A DNA stretch of 64,000 bases from Terana coerulea. Its lineage: Eukaryota > Basidiomycota > Agaricomycetes > Polyporales > Phanerochaetaceae. Of this stretch, positions 36,892 through 47,832 are shown one piece after another. Each line of letters opens with the position of its first letter. The stretch's first letter is position 1. Below the pieces are notes generated by a model. The model made no database searches. It had not been told where the DNA came from and was given only the letters and a program-made list of their open reading frames with translations. The translations under genes and the position numbers were made by a program. The stretch covers positions 62,001 to 126,000 of the forward strand of contig JAKOGH010000747.1 in NCBI GenBank assembly GCA_024811115.1, given 5' to 3'.

Positions 36892-37795
36892 TGCTACGGT
36901 CGATTTGGCGTCGAAGGTGGAGGCGAGTCGGGCGTGGTGAGGGTCCTACTCATTTTATTCCACGCGTCCGCCGTGTTCGCATCATGGAACTGCAGAAGGA
37001 CGAACATTGTCATTACGAAAGTGGTCGAGTGATGTGGGCAGAGGCATGGGAGCAATGGAGGATGCCGCTATGCATGTAGTGGTTCGTTCGCGGCGCACGC
37101 AGCCGGTCTGGACTCTTGGACGCAGGTAGACGCTCCGCTTTGAATGGGCGTTTACATAACATTCCGAATGGGGAAAGAGTCTAGCATAACGTAAGCCACG
37201 AGGAGAGGTGCCTCCTACGCTTTGCCTGCGCTCTCTGTTAACGTTGCATCAGCAATTGCCATGAGTAATTGGCTAGTTAACTAGCAGATGTTTGGAAAAC
37301 TGTGACTTACTCGTACCGATTTGACTCCAGTACTACTTATGACCGGAGGTCTCTTGGGTCCTCCCGGGCCGTTCTCGTCAACTTGAACATCACTGCCTAA
37401 GATCTGGAAAACTCGTCGGGTTCCTACTTACAGAAGAGAACGTACGAATCACATTGACCGGATCTTTGCTGTCCGATCCACTATTTAGTATTTGATCACC
37501 CAGCACCATGGTAAGTGTTGAAAGAAAAGGACTCCGGGGTTCCAGGGGTCCAAGTAGTGCTGGACATGTGCAGGCCCATGCATCGGGCAAACGCACGGCT
37601 GTCAAACCCCTGTTGCAATGGCCGTGTACACGGCAAGGAAGTGAACTATCCAAACCCTGCTCATCTTCCGCGAAAGATGACATTGGACGCGCGCGGGATG
37701 CTCGGCGAAAGCAGGCTGACCAGATAAACCACTAGTTCCCAGTGGCACTGGCACGTACTCACCGTCGTTCGCAGCCTCAGGCTCTTTCCTTGAAC
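36892..37795. promoter_or_regulatory. Shared divergent promoter of GMC and dehydrogenase genes
   Basis: The two genes start back to back, so this 0.9 kb must contain both promoters. It includes the perfect 14-bp palindrome GCTAGTTAACTAGC at 37272-37285, about 510 bases from the dehydrogenase ATG, which has the form of a site for a dimeric regulator. No regulator gene is visible in the window. The equivalent interval in the right arm has been split by a P450 and a mobile element. Confidence 0.5.
37272..37285. promoter_or_regulatory. Perfect 14-bp palindrome in the divergent promoter
   Basis: GCTAGTTAACTAGC reads the same on both strands. It is the clearest symmetric element in the divergent region. 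A role as a transcription-factor site is inferred from symmetry and position only. Confidence 0.35.
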
Positions 37796-39003
37796 ATGCC
37801 CGAGTCCTATCTCGTCATCGGCGGCAGCGGGCTCCTCGGCGGACACGTCGTCGACAAACTTCTCGCCCGCGGAGAGACAGCCGTCGCGAGCTTCGACCGT
37901 CTGCCCGGCGAGTTCGACCGGCGAGTGCGTGTATTCATCGGCGACATATGCGATCGCATGGCGTTGGAGGACGCGGTGAAGGAGGTGCGCGAACTTATAT
38001 CGCTTTGATCTCTAACCACCAACGACTTCTGTTGATTTACACAGTCCGGTGCGACCTGCATATTCCTCACTGCGGGCATCATGCAGGGGCAGGACAGAGA
38101 GCGCCTTTTAAAATCAACGTCGGGGGCACGGAAAACGCTCTCGACGTCGCTAAGGCCCATGGAGTGTCGAAATTTATATACACCAGCAGCGCCAGCGTCG
38201 TGTTTCGCGGACGCGGACCAGCCAAACGTCGACGAGTCTGCGCCGTATCCTGCCAAGCCCTCCGACGCTTACAACGAGACGAAGTTGATCTCGGAGCGCG
38301 CCGTCCTCGACGCGAACGGCACGCACGGGCTGAGTACCACCTCGCTGAGAGTCGCTAGCATTTTTGGGTAGGCCAGCCTATTCTCTCCCGTTTTCCATGC
38401 TGAGCCGAGTTTGTGTCTTGTAGCCCTCGCGACCGTCTCACGGTGCCGTCCTTCATGCAAGTCATGGTCAACAAGAAAACCGGGATGCAGATCGGCAACA
38501 ACAAAAACCTGTATGATTGGACGTACGTCGAAAATGCGGCAGACGCACAGCTCCTCGCAGCCGACCGCCTCTCCCATACCCATTCAAAATACGACCAAGT
38601 GGCCGGCCAGGCGTTCTTCATCACGAACGGCGAGCCGCGGCCCTACTGGGACTTCCCCGAGGCCTCTGGAAGGCTGCTGGCCATGTCCCGGCCAAGATCA
38701 CAGTGATCCCGAAGATCGTCGCGCTGGTTATTGCCTTCATTCTGGAGCTGGTTGGTTGGCTGCAGGGCAAGGAGGCATTCTTGACGCGCTTCAGAGTTAA
38801 CTATACCTGCCTTACCCGGTACTGCAACATCAGCAAGGCGCGGTCGGTCCTTGACTACCACCCGTCGGTGTCTCTCGACGAAGGCATTCATCGGTCTGTT
38901 GAGGTGCGAGACATCCCACTTTACATTGTATTTAAACGTTTACATGTGTTTGCAGTATTGGATGAAGACTCATCCTGAGGAGATGCTCAAGCTGCGAGGG
39001 TAG
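37796..39003 (+). CDS. 3beta-HSD / sterol-4-carboxylate 3-dehydrogenase-like (Erg26-type)
   Basis: This is an extended short-chain dehydrogenase that uses NAD(P) to oxidise a 3beta-hydroxyl. The Rossmann motif YLVIGGSGLLGGHVVDKLL lies at the N-terminus (ATG 37796), then FDRLPGEFDRRVRVFIGDI, INVGGTENALDVAKAHGVSK, FIYTSSASVVF and the catalytic YNETK (Tyr..Lys). GPRDRLTVPSFMQV, NLYDWTYVENAADAQLLAAD and FFITNGEPRPYWDF follow; all are typical of Erg26/3beta-HSD. A hydrophobic VIPKIVALVIAFILELVGW near the C-terminus suggests membrane association. Exons: 37796-37984, 38045-38367, 38424-38903, 38956-39003. Three run-length indels interrupt it: a T run at about 38107-38110, a T run near 38208, and C4 near 38655 that should be C5. 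Its setting among P450s suggests a tailoring step on a triterpenoid or sterol-like compound rather than primary ergosterol synthesis, but that is inference. Confidence 0.88.
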
Positions 39004-41996
39004 CGATTGCGGCTGTTGAGAGGCCTGGCGGGATCCCAAGACCCTAGCCCTTATTATGTACAACTTATTATATTTTTGCTCAATAGGCGATTTGTTTGTC
39101 GCTTTTTCGCTATTTGGACACCCTTGGGTCCTTCACCAGGCTCCAATCCTCAGGCCTCAGGTTTGGTCATGACCCGTGCTTAGTGTGCTTGCATATCCCC
39201 GCCATAAATCATACAACGATGGCGAACTTCCTGTACACGTAGCGAGAGAGACCAGGAACTTTGACCTGGTGGCACCGTACGAGCGTACGCATGGCATCCC
39301 TGCCTTCTCCCACAAGCTTTTCGGCGTGCACGACGCACCAGCGCTGCGACCTCGGAGAGGCCTATGCCGGCTAGGTCGGCTTGGTCCACCGCAATCATGA
39401 TTTAGTCAGATGGATATGCTGCGTGAGCGCTGCTACTCACCGTAGTCCGTGGTGTGCGGCGCCGGTGTGCAGCATGTTGCTGCCTGTTGCAAGACAGGTG
39501 AGGCGAGAACCCTGGTAATCAGAAACCCCGAGCTGCTATATGAGACGGACATCTTGTGGCGCACCCATCCCGTGTCCTGCGCACTGGTCAAGTGTCCACG
39601 GCACACCAGTACACGTCTAACTTCAATCATAATTGGATCTCGCCAGGCTGAGATCGTGTGAGTCTGGATGCACCCAAGCAGAGGCATACTGAGTTTGAAC
39701 GCGGTTCCTGCGAGGCCTAGCAGATCTATTATGAACGCAAGCCGCTGATATAGATATCAGGAAGACTGGCGCATCGTGATGAGCAGAGGCGTGAATGGCC
39801 CGTGAGCTAACGATCTGCGCCCGCCCATTGTGGCGCGAGGGTGGGAGAAGCGATCAACCGCTACGGTGACCGGAACTGGAGTGCCTGAGGTCCTAAGCTC
39901 ATACCAGGCTGCTCACGCCCGAGCGCAATTAAGGATGCTGTTGCTGGGGGTCGTGGGGGATGGAAGATGTTCATATCTGACTTCTCACGGCACATAATGA
40001 GTGGCGGCAATGCATGCGCATCGCAGAAGGCAATTCGCGACACCACATACCTTCGAATACACCGAACTGGACACGATCAGTCATCCACTGGTTCCAGGTG
40101 ATATAGCCCATTCCGTGCACTCGGCCTACTTGGAAATGCCAGGCCGGCATTGGAGAAGCTGATAGTCCAGAGTCGGCCATTTGTAACCGCAGCATTCACA
40201 GCAACGCCGCTGTTGTTCATCGATTGATCACAGCGTCTTGCATAGGCTCTATCCGCCTTGACGTACTGCGGCTCCGTCGCAAAGAACCAGTGGAGTGTCT
40301 CGTGTCCGCAAAGTCAGGAGCCCATCAGAGTTTATGAACTTTCAGAGCATGAAGACCCGCGGTAGCGGTTCGAACAGAGAATCTTGGTGATATGAGGGGC
40401 CCACTGGGATAGCACAGCTACCGGTATAGCTATAGCATCTTCGAAACTGATACTTGCCTCTGAGCATCAAACACTGCATGACAGTCTTCAATCAGCTCTA
40501 GAGGGTGTCTATAAGACAATGAAGGGGCTCCCAGCGCCTGCATGCACGATTCACGACGGGGTAACATGAAGTCCGATACCGCAGAGCTTAGTGGCCTCTT
40601 CACCGCATTTGATGGAGGCGGCATCCCCAGCGCAACAAGGCAATGGTTCGGGTTTTGGGAAGTGGCCTATGGGTTGTCGAGAATATTGGTAAGGCGTTGT
40701 ATACAGCCGCCGCGACGAGCCGCTGACATACCTCGAGACCGCGACTACAGATACCACTTCGTCTCGTCCGAGCAGTGGGAAGTCGATTCAAACGCTCTTG
40801 GCCGATAGCCACGAAGGGCTGAATATTATCGAGATTCGCGAGTGTAACCTAAAGGTAAGTGCTCACTTGATAATAGAGAAACCCTCCGGAAAAGAAATGA
40901 TTCCAGCATTAGCCAGCTGTACTTTGCGTCGACGGACAGTGGCCAATAAGGAAAATGGTGGTGTGGAGTCGGAGAGCATTGTAACTGTATTTTCATGGAC
41001 GCAAGGAAAGGCATGGGAGAAGCATGGGATATCACTGTACAACATTCACTCACAACGAAATCTTGCGAGCTTTTGGACACCACCACTAGCGAACATTACG
41101 GTGTAGGATGAGACTATGCGTTCCAAAGCGGCTCAGTGGGTAAGCAAGCATGCCGCAAGCATCGTCGGCCGGAAACGCGGCACAGAACGCTGAGCAGGCC
41201 ATGCGGCATTTTCGTCTCGAAGCACTATCGTCTGGCGGCACTGCTCGACCCGCTGCATGCTCCCCTCTTAGCAGCAGGAGTAGTAGCTTGCAAGTAGCTT
41301 GATAGTAGAAGTCGTAGTGGAGTAATCGCGCGGAAGACAGAAGACGAGGGCAGGGTAGATCTCATCGTCCTGGTGAAGGGGCGTGATGCGCTGAGATACC
41401 TAGAGGAGTCAATGCAGTAAGTGAGTCAATGCAGTGCGTATGTATGCAGAGAGAGGCACCACATACTCATGGGCCTGTGTCTGAGAGTCCGTCGGTGGCC
41501 AGCGCAGACACACTCTGCGGATCTATTTGTGTGAAACTGTATTTGCAGATTTTTCGTGGTTATGATTCCGCTAGATTAAAACCAAGTTGTTGCTCCTTTC
41601 TTCATCTCAGATTCTGTTCGTAGGAGCGCTAAGAAACTGAGAAAGTAAAATTTGGAGGTGGAGGTTAAGAAATACCGCAGTCCAAAACCAGGGAGACGCG
41701 CCCATAAGAGCTTATGTAAGCGTAGCCACGTGATGGCAAAGCGCGTTCGTTCGTGTAGCGCCCGCTCCTGCCTGCCGCCACCTTCGTCGACAAGCCCTGC
41801 AGCAGACCACCGACATCGACGGCAGGCTGCAGCCCCGCGATTTCCGCCGGACCGTCCAGAAGTCAGATCACGGCTAAGGAGAAGAAACATACGCCACATC
41901 CACTTTGACGTCGCGAACCAGGCCCTGAACGAGCTTTTCCCTCAGGCGGCCACGCTTGGCGCGCATGCAGAAGATCCTCGCTCGCATGTGCTTGCC
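39004..41996. other. Gene-poor interval
   Basis: This 3-kb stretch has no convincing gene. Frames of 60-107 codons occur on both strands without motifs. Confidence 0.4.
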
Positions 41997-42315
41997 TATG
42001 GCGGCCCTTCTGCACATTTAATAGACGCCGTAAATATATTGAAACTCAGCCGTAAACAATCATAACAGACCGTAACTAATCAACCGTAACTAACTTCAGT
42101 CCCCGCCGTAACTCTGATCAACCGCCGTAACTCTCCTCGCTCGCCGTAATTACATGGCTCTCGGCCGGAATTCCAACACCCTCGCGCATGAGCCTTTCCT
42201 GTACCTCAAGTGTTAATGCTAATGAGCAAACTAAGTTAACTCAATCGTCGTTAACTGGCTTCAACACTACGCAAGGCATACCAAGATGATATAGATGCCC
42301 TGCCCTGCAATAAAC
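41997..42315 (+). repeat. Tandem left-end unit 1 of the TIR element
   Basis: This unit is matched in direct orientation by the sequence from 42316 onward, including the terminus, the CCGTAA array, GCCGTAATTAC and a downstream CAAGGCATACCAAG stretch. The divergence shows that it is not an assembly duplication. Confidence 0.75.
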
Positions 42316-43376
42316 TATGGCGGCCCTTCTGCACATTTAATAGACGAAGTGACAAATTGAAACCCAGCCATAAACAGCCATAACAAACCATAAATAACCA
42401 ACCGTAACTACCTTCCAACTCCGCCGTAACTTTGCTCACTCGCCGTAACTTTGCTCACTCGCCGTAACTTTGCCCACTCGCCGGAACTCTGCTCGCTCGC
42501 CGTAATTACCTGCCTCTCGGTTGTGATTCCACCTCCCTCGTAGACTATCCTTTGTTGTAGCTGAATTGTCAATGGAAATGTAAAGACTAAGTTAATTCAA
42601 TCATTACTACCTGACTTCTATGCTGTACAAGGCATACCAAGGTGAACTAGATATTACCCTGCTGGAAACACTCACCGGCGCACGACGCATGGCGCAGACA
42701 TTGTAGTTGAGCTTGTCCGCGGGCTCGTCACGCTATAAGGGTGTACATGGCGCCCCAATCTGAGGGCTTGGGCTTGATGTCTCTTAGCGGCGAGTTCACT
42801 GTTGTTGATGGGGGTCATGCCAGAGCCAGAGGACACATCGGTGTTGTAAGCCAAACCAGAGCTCCTGCACCAGCCATAGGGGGCTTGTACTTGCAATAGA
42901 TGAACAGCCGGACGCGATTGTTGGAGTCGTTGGTGGAGGTGGATGTAGCGACTTTGGGCCTCGCACTCGCAGTCGTGTCCAAGAGCGCACTCCTGGAAAG
43001 TATTGGTTGCCGCTCGAAGGCGTGGGTGGCGTGTAGTAGCCCATGACCGGGCCCTGAAGGATGAAGCGTCGGGAGCCAAGAGGACTTGGTTTGCTTGAGT
43101 TGAACCGCCTAGGGAGTCAGCCATGAGTGCGAGAGTGCATGGTTTACACGCACCTGTTGATTACCCCTTACTAGCTTTACTCGCCACATCCCCATCCAAC
43201 GCACTCTTCAACATGGCACGCGCCACACGTCCCAAGGACAAGCTGCAGCGGAACCTTGTACCCCAAGGTGCGATAGTGTTAACTTGATGTCCACGAAGTC
43301 ATGGGCGAGCGAGTGGCGTGGATAGAGATGCGGTGACGTCTTGCAAGCATGTTGAGTAACGCAGTAGGCGGAACGT

Positions 43377-43575
43377 CGACGACGGCGAGGAACTTAGGGC
43401 TATGGCAGAGAGTTACGGTCAAGCAGTTCCGGCGGGGCAGAGTCACGGCGACTGATCAAGGTTACGGCGGGGTTGGAAGATAGTTACGGTCGGTTACTTA
43501 CGGTTTGTTATGGTTGTTTACGGCTGGGTTTCAATTTGTTACGGCGTCTATTAAATGTGCAGAAGGGCCGCCATA
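43377..43575 (-). repeat. Right terminal inverted repeat of the TIR element
   Basis: The reverse complement matches the left ends: a ~37-bp perfect terminus, then a diverged CCGTAA-rich stretch. Confidence 0.8.
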
Positions 43576-43604
43576 CAGATAGTGTGCATGGCAAACGCCT
43601 CGGA

Positions 43605-43955
43605 GAGGTCTGCCAGGCCGGCTTGCCGGCAGAGCCGGCAGGCAACTCTGGCAGAGAGGTGGCAGGACTTGGGCAGACGCTCCGAGGGATGGCCCGGAGG
43701 CCCGCCCCATCACCCAAGTTGGGCATAACGGAGGGCCGAAAGTGACCGGTGTTCACAATGGCAGTGGTTTCTGGAGGTTAGGAGGCTGCATAGGCTTGGT
43801 TGAGTCAAATATTGCGAGACCTATGGCTCAAAAACTACCCAATCTTACTCATATGGCCTCGCCAGTCCTCTTGTCTGCCAGGTTCTGCCAGGTCCACCCT
43901 CGTTTGCCAGCCGGCATTGCCGGCAGGCGAGATGGCAGGATTTGCCAAGCGCTCT
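43605..43955. repeat. Two GC-rich hairpin-forming repeats (TGCCAG/GCCGGC)
   Basis: Related blocks lie at about 43605-43690 and 43870-43955. Both contain TCTGCCAGG, a GCCGGC..TTGCCGGC hairpin and a GGCAGGA.TT end. They immediately follow the TIR element and may be ends of a second, degraded insertion. Confidence 0.5.
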
Positions 43956-44139
43956 ACATGATACAGAACGACCTCGCCCACTGGCATTCGTCTACGATGA
44001 AGCGGGAGCTCTCCGTCGAAGGCCGCCGCCTCCGTTAGAAACCGCATAAAATTGGCGATACTGTGCAGTTCAAAGCGACATGCATAACTCGACGTGTTGA
44101 AGTAGGGGACACAACAGAATACATGCCCCAATTACGATG

Positions 44140-46207
44140 CTACTGCCGCTTCCGGAATATGACCTTAGCCGTCCTATTTGGAGACACCGTGGTTCCAAAG
44201 ATCATAGGTTCAGGGATCTTCCCTTCTTCCTTCATCTTGACATCGTACGTCAAGACGAGATGCGCGAGCATGGTTTTCAGTTCGTTAGCGGCGAAGAAGC
44301 GTCCTGGGCTGCACCCCCGTTAGGCTTTAGGTATAACAAGCGGACGGGAACCTACTGACCAAGCGTGTTTCCCAGCACCAAATGGCAGGTACTCCGAGTT
44401 TGTGTTGACCATCTGGTGTTTCGTGCTTTCTCCCGTGCTGTCCCTCATTCTCGAAAACCGCCATGGGTCGAACGTCGACGCATTGGGATAGAATTCATCG
44501 CGCTGGTGCGTGGCTAGAAACAGGGCGGAAACGTGACTGCCTTTAGGAACAAAGGTTCCATCGGAGAACGTGTAGTCTTTCAGGACCTTCCGGGTCAGTT
44601 GACCTATGAAAAAAGAACGATATGTCAGACAACAGTATGGTTGAATGAGAGCAGAACTCACGAGCAGCATAAGTCAAACGCTGGGACTCTTTGAGAAGCT
44701 ATCTACTTTTGCATCTTCTGAAGAGCCTTTTTGACCAGCCCTCGTGAGCTAGAATGCCTTCCACCTCTTCACGCAACGGTTGTATGTACGACGGATTTGC
44801 AGCTAACCAATAAACGGCTTGCGTAAAACTCTACGTATTTCCGAATGAATGATGCGTATGGGCATATACACGAGCAAATCTTACCATGGTTGTCGTATGG
44901 ATAGCAGCGAACCCAATTACAAGTGTACGCTTTGTCAACATTCGCGGATGTCGCTCTTCGCCTTCCGCAGCTTCGAGCAGCCATTGTAGCATGTCGTTCT
45001 GGAGATCATCCTGTTAGCAGCAAGTAACGGCGAGGCCATGTGGCGGACACTAACCGGTTTGTCCTTCCAATTGTCACCGTATTTCTCCATACTAGTCATC
45101 CTTTCGTGGATTGTCGGTCCGAGAAGCATAAGTGCACGATCTATAACCGAGTCAACGTTGCTGATCAACCGCTTGACGGGGCTTAAGAGGGTATAAACGT
45201 CAGCGTATATTCAAGCGAATAGCTAGCAGAGCCTCACAGCTTTAGGAACTGAGGGAGAAGTGGCAAGACCATGCCCACGCCGACGACGTAATAGGCGAAG
45301 TTAATGCTAATGTCAAGAAATTCCTGATTTCGACCTGTTCACCGCTTGTTCACAAGGATATATGCCGGAAAGAGCAATCAAGTGGTCACGTACAGAGAGG
45401 AAGTCCGACAAAAATACGGTTGCTGGTCCGGGCAACAACTGGTGTGATGCTTTCCATAACGGGAAGCTCTACCCAGTCTAGATTAAACACAGATTAGCGT
45501 ATAAAAGGTGGCACCTGCTTGAAGAACAAGCCAGACCTACCATCTGTTGCCGCAATATTATCCGCGAATGCCCGTCGGACTTCATCGTATATTGCGCTGG
45601 AAAGTGAAGCAAGATTGCGTGGTAAGATGGTCCGTACAACGGGAAGATGATACCGGTTGTCCAGAATATGTTTGCCCAGGACGATAGAGAACTCGAAGTC
45701 CTATTAGGCAGTAATTGCATGGTGAGAAAGCTCCCGTGCTAACAACAAGGTAGCTAACTCACGTCTTCGTTAGCGGCCTTGAGACAAAGTCTATCTTCTG
45801 GAGCTCTTTTCAGCTCGTCAATGAGCTTCATGTCAGATACAAAAAGTGCCAATAGCATCTAGCTGCCACTTTGAACGGGCGTCCCTCATACTACACGGAT
45901 TTTCAGCCTGTTAGGTATCAAACAAGTTGGACTACAGTTACCACCTTGTTATAACCTTCTTCCAGCATTCTCTTGCCATCTATCAAGAACCTGGAGCGCA
46001 CCATAATACGACATTAGAGGGGCGGTAGGCCCGACAGCGGGAGACGCCATTTTTCTGCACGGCAACAAATGTAAACTCTCGCCTGGCATCACGAGGACGT
46101 GTACCAGAGCCGCTACTCACCTTGGAGGTTTGTAGCCACTTCCACAGATACAAGACCACGCACAAGGTGCACAGAATGGGACCGGATCGAATTATCTCGA
46201 AGGACAT
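44140..46207 (-). CDS. Cytochrome P450 (P450-B), paralogue of A and C
   Basis: The ATG at 46207 starts an anchor (SGPILCTLCVVLYLWKWLQ). It is followed by a GPTAPLMSYYGAL reading in a different frame, a K-helix-type KL....ESQRL region near 44680, LKDYTFSDGTFVPKGSHVSA, FDPWRFSRM and the heme loop YLPFGAGKHA-CPGRFFAAN, where the Cys codon is completed by a splice at about 44357/44311. The C-terminus reads DVKMKEEGKIPEPMIFG and ends at 44142-44140. Frames shift at least twice near 46050-45985 (G and C positions), and the region around 44650-44780 also reads poorly. It may be a pseudogene or simply badly called. The overall order of motifs, intron placing and C-terminus match P450-A and P450-C closely, so the three arose by duplication. 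A membrane-bound monooxygenase of unknown substrate is predicted if the gene is intact. Confidence 0.78.
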
Positions 46208-47469
46208 GGGTAATGCGAGGGCGGTGGCAGATAAAGCAAAGGCTGCATCCTTATATGCGCTTGCCTTAGCGCCGAAGCAGATGACATACGAAACATCTGA
46301 GCGAGAAAAGGGTTAGATTTGCTTTGCGTCTCGGCTATGTGAAGCGAAGACGTACCATGTTGATGGAACATAGGCAAATCTCAACGATACTGCGGGGGAA
46401 CTCGTTAGTCAACCTAGATCATAGCATCAGTTGGAGCACCCACCCACACACCGGCGCTATGGCTGTGTTCCACGGCGAAGGCAGACCCCAGTGTGACATC
46501 CCCGAACTAACACGGAACGCCAGGTATCGCATGGCCGTCGTGGCATCTCCTATGCGAAGAGCTCGAAGAGAGAAGCGTGCCGTGCTAAGCTGAAAGCTTG
46601 TTACAAGGGTCCACTAAAGCGCCATGTTCGTAGCACGGGGTTTATGCTCGTGCCAGGGTTCGGAAGCTGACGGAGTCTTGATAAAGCGTTTATCGGCCAG
46701 GTAATGCAACGTCTAATCCCCAGAGACTAGGTTGTTGTAATCAAACTAAGGCAAGCCTTCTCTAATCAGAAAAGTAGAGACTACCTTCACAATCTGGACC
46801 GTAGCCTGCCCTGTGCTAGACTTCAGTACCATTCTGAACCTCCTGGGCCAATCCATTCACGCCGACCTTAAAGACTCCAGCGTGGCAGACTGAGACCGCC
46901 GGTGAATCCCATGTTCGTTTTAAGCGTCCCAGAGCGCCCAAGAATCATAGACAGCAGGAGCGAACTTGTATAGTAGGGATGAACAGAGTCAGTGAATGTA
47001 TACGGTCGCTAGCCAGCAGTGGGAGGAGAGCGCTCAGGTTGGCGTTGAAGCCGTAGCGCGGGACTTGCCGAAGTGCCGTCGGCAGCTTGGTCGGCAGATT
47101 CGATCTCGTCAGACAGTCCACCACTCGCTGTCTCTCATTTCAACAATGTCTACTACGCTATTCATGATGATAGACTATGAGGTGGCTGAAGGCGTTGCTT
47201 TCCCTTATACACAAGAACGAAACGGCTGCATACTGCCGCGCGCAGCCTTCCTAAAAGGGGTTGGCTGTGACGCTCGCTTTACGTGCAATGCCGTGCACAC
47301 GTCTGCATAAAACCGCCCATCCCTAAATTTTAAAAATATTATATTATATCTGAGGCCCATGTACAACTAGCTTGTAGCTTATAACTAGATCCCCCGGACG
47401 TCAAAATTCCCGCTTGTACCTTCGTGACCACTGGCGTATAACGCCCGTGACACAATGTGACCTTGGTGA
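46208..47469. other. Gene-poor interval
   Basis: No gene is supported; an AT-rich patch lies at 47325-47350. The few frames lack motifs. Confidence 0.4.
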
Positions 47470-47600
47470 CGCGTGGCTGAGGCTCATCCTAAACGCTCTC
47501 ACCCGCTCATCAAACTCGTCAGATAAAAGGTCGAAGGTCGCAACCGTTTCTCCACGAGCTAGCCGCTTTCCGAAAATGCGTCTGCCCTCATACACTCCTT
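47470..47600 (-). pseudogene. Fragment of an Erg26-like dehydrogenase (right-arm relic)
   Basis: On the minus strand the reading RLARGETVATFDLLSDEFDE followed by RVRAF aligns with KLLARGETAVASFDRLPGEF..RRVRVF of the dehydrogenase at 37796, preceded by a spoiled GG..(I/V)..K nucleotide-binding start. Similarity stops after about 45 residues. The orientation is the mirror image of the intact gene, as expected for the right arm of the inverted duplication. No catalytic YxxxK region is found, so this is a dead remnant. Confidence 0.75.
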
Positions 47601-47832
47601 AGTCACGTGCCCATTAACATCACGAGATCTGGTACAAGCTGCCTTTCCAAGCTGTCCCTGGTGGCCCAAAACAATGGCCCGGGCTCAGCTGCGCGCGCTG
47701 TGAGAGTCCAAGCCAAGATGTCACTGAAGTGCTAGCTTAGGTCGGTGTTGCCCTGAGCGGTAGAACGTTGCCTGTCTACTAATAATATCACTAATACTAC
47801 AACAAGGTGGGGTGTTCGGGTCTACCTACGAG

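Larger units (their letters stand above)
41997..43575. mobile_element. TIR DNA element with TTACGGC subterminal repeats
   Basis: Both ends carry the inverted terminus TATGGCGGCCCTTCTGCACA..TTTAATAGACG (left 41997, right end 43575, inverted). It continues as a ~180-bp region peppered with CCGTAA/TTACGG motifs. A second copy of the left end begins at 42316, so the first 319 bp (41997-42315) are tandemly duplicated, with the copies diverged. All three termini begin TA, compatible with a TA target site. The interior (42660-43340) has a broken frame with no recognisable transposase, so the element is probably non-autonomous or dead. Confidence 0.8.

Noticed and set aside
39180..39400. Possible flavoprotein fragment on the minus strand
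   Set aside because: The weak DLAGIGLSEVAALV reading does not extend into any recognisable dinucleotide-binding motif.
42060..42490. CRISPR-like short repeat array (CCGTAA units)
   Set aside because: The units are 6-8 bases with irregular spacing inside transposon ends, in a eukaryotic genome.
42672..43124. 150-codon frame inside the TIR element as a transposase
   Set aside because: No DDE, zinc-finger or other transposase motif could be recognised.
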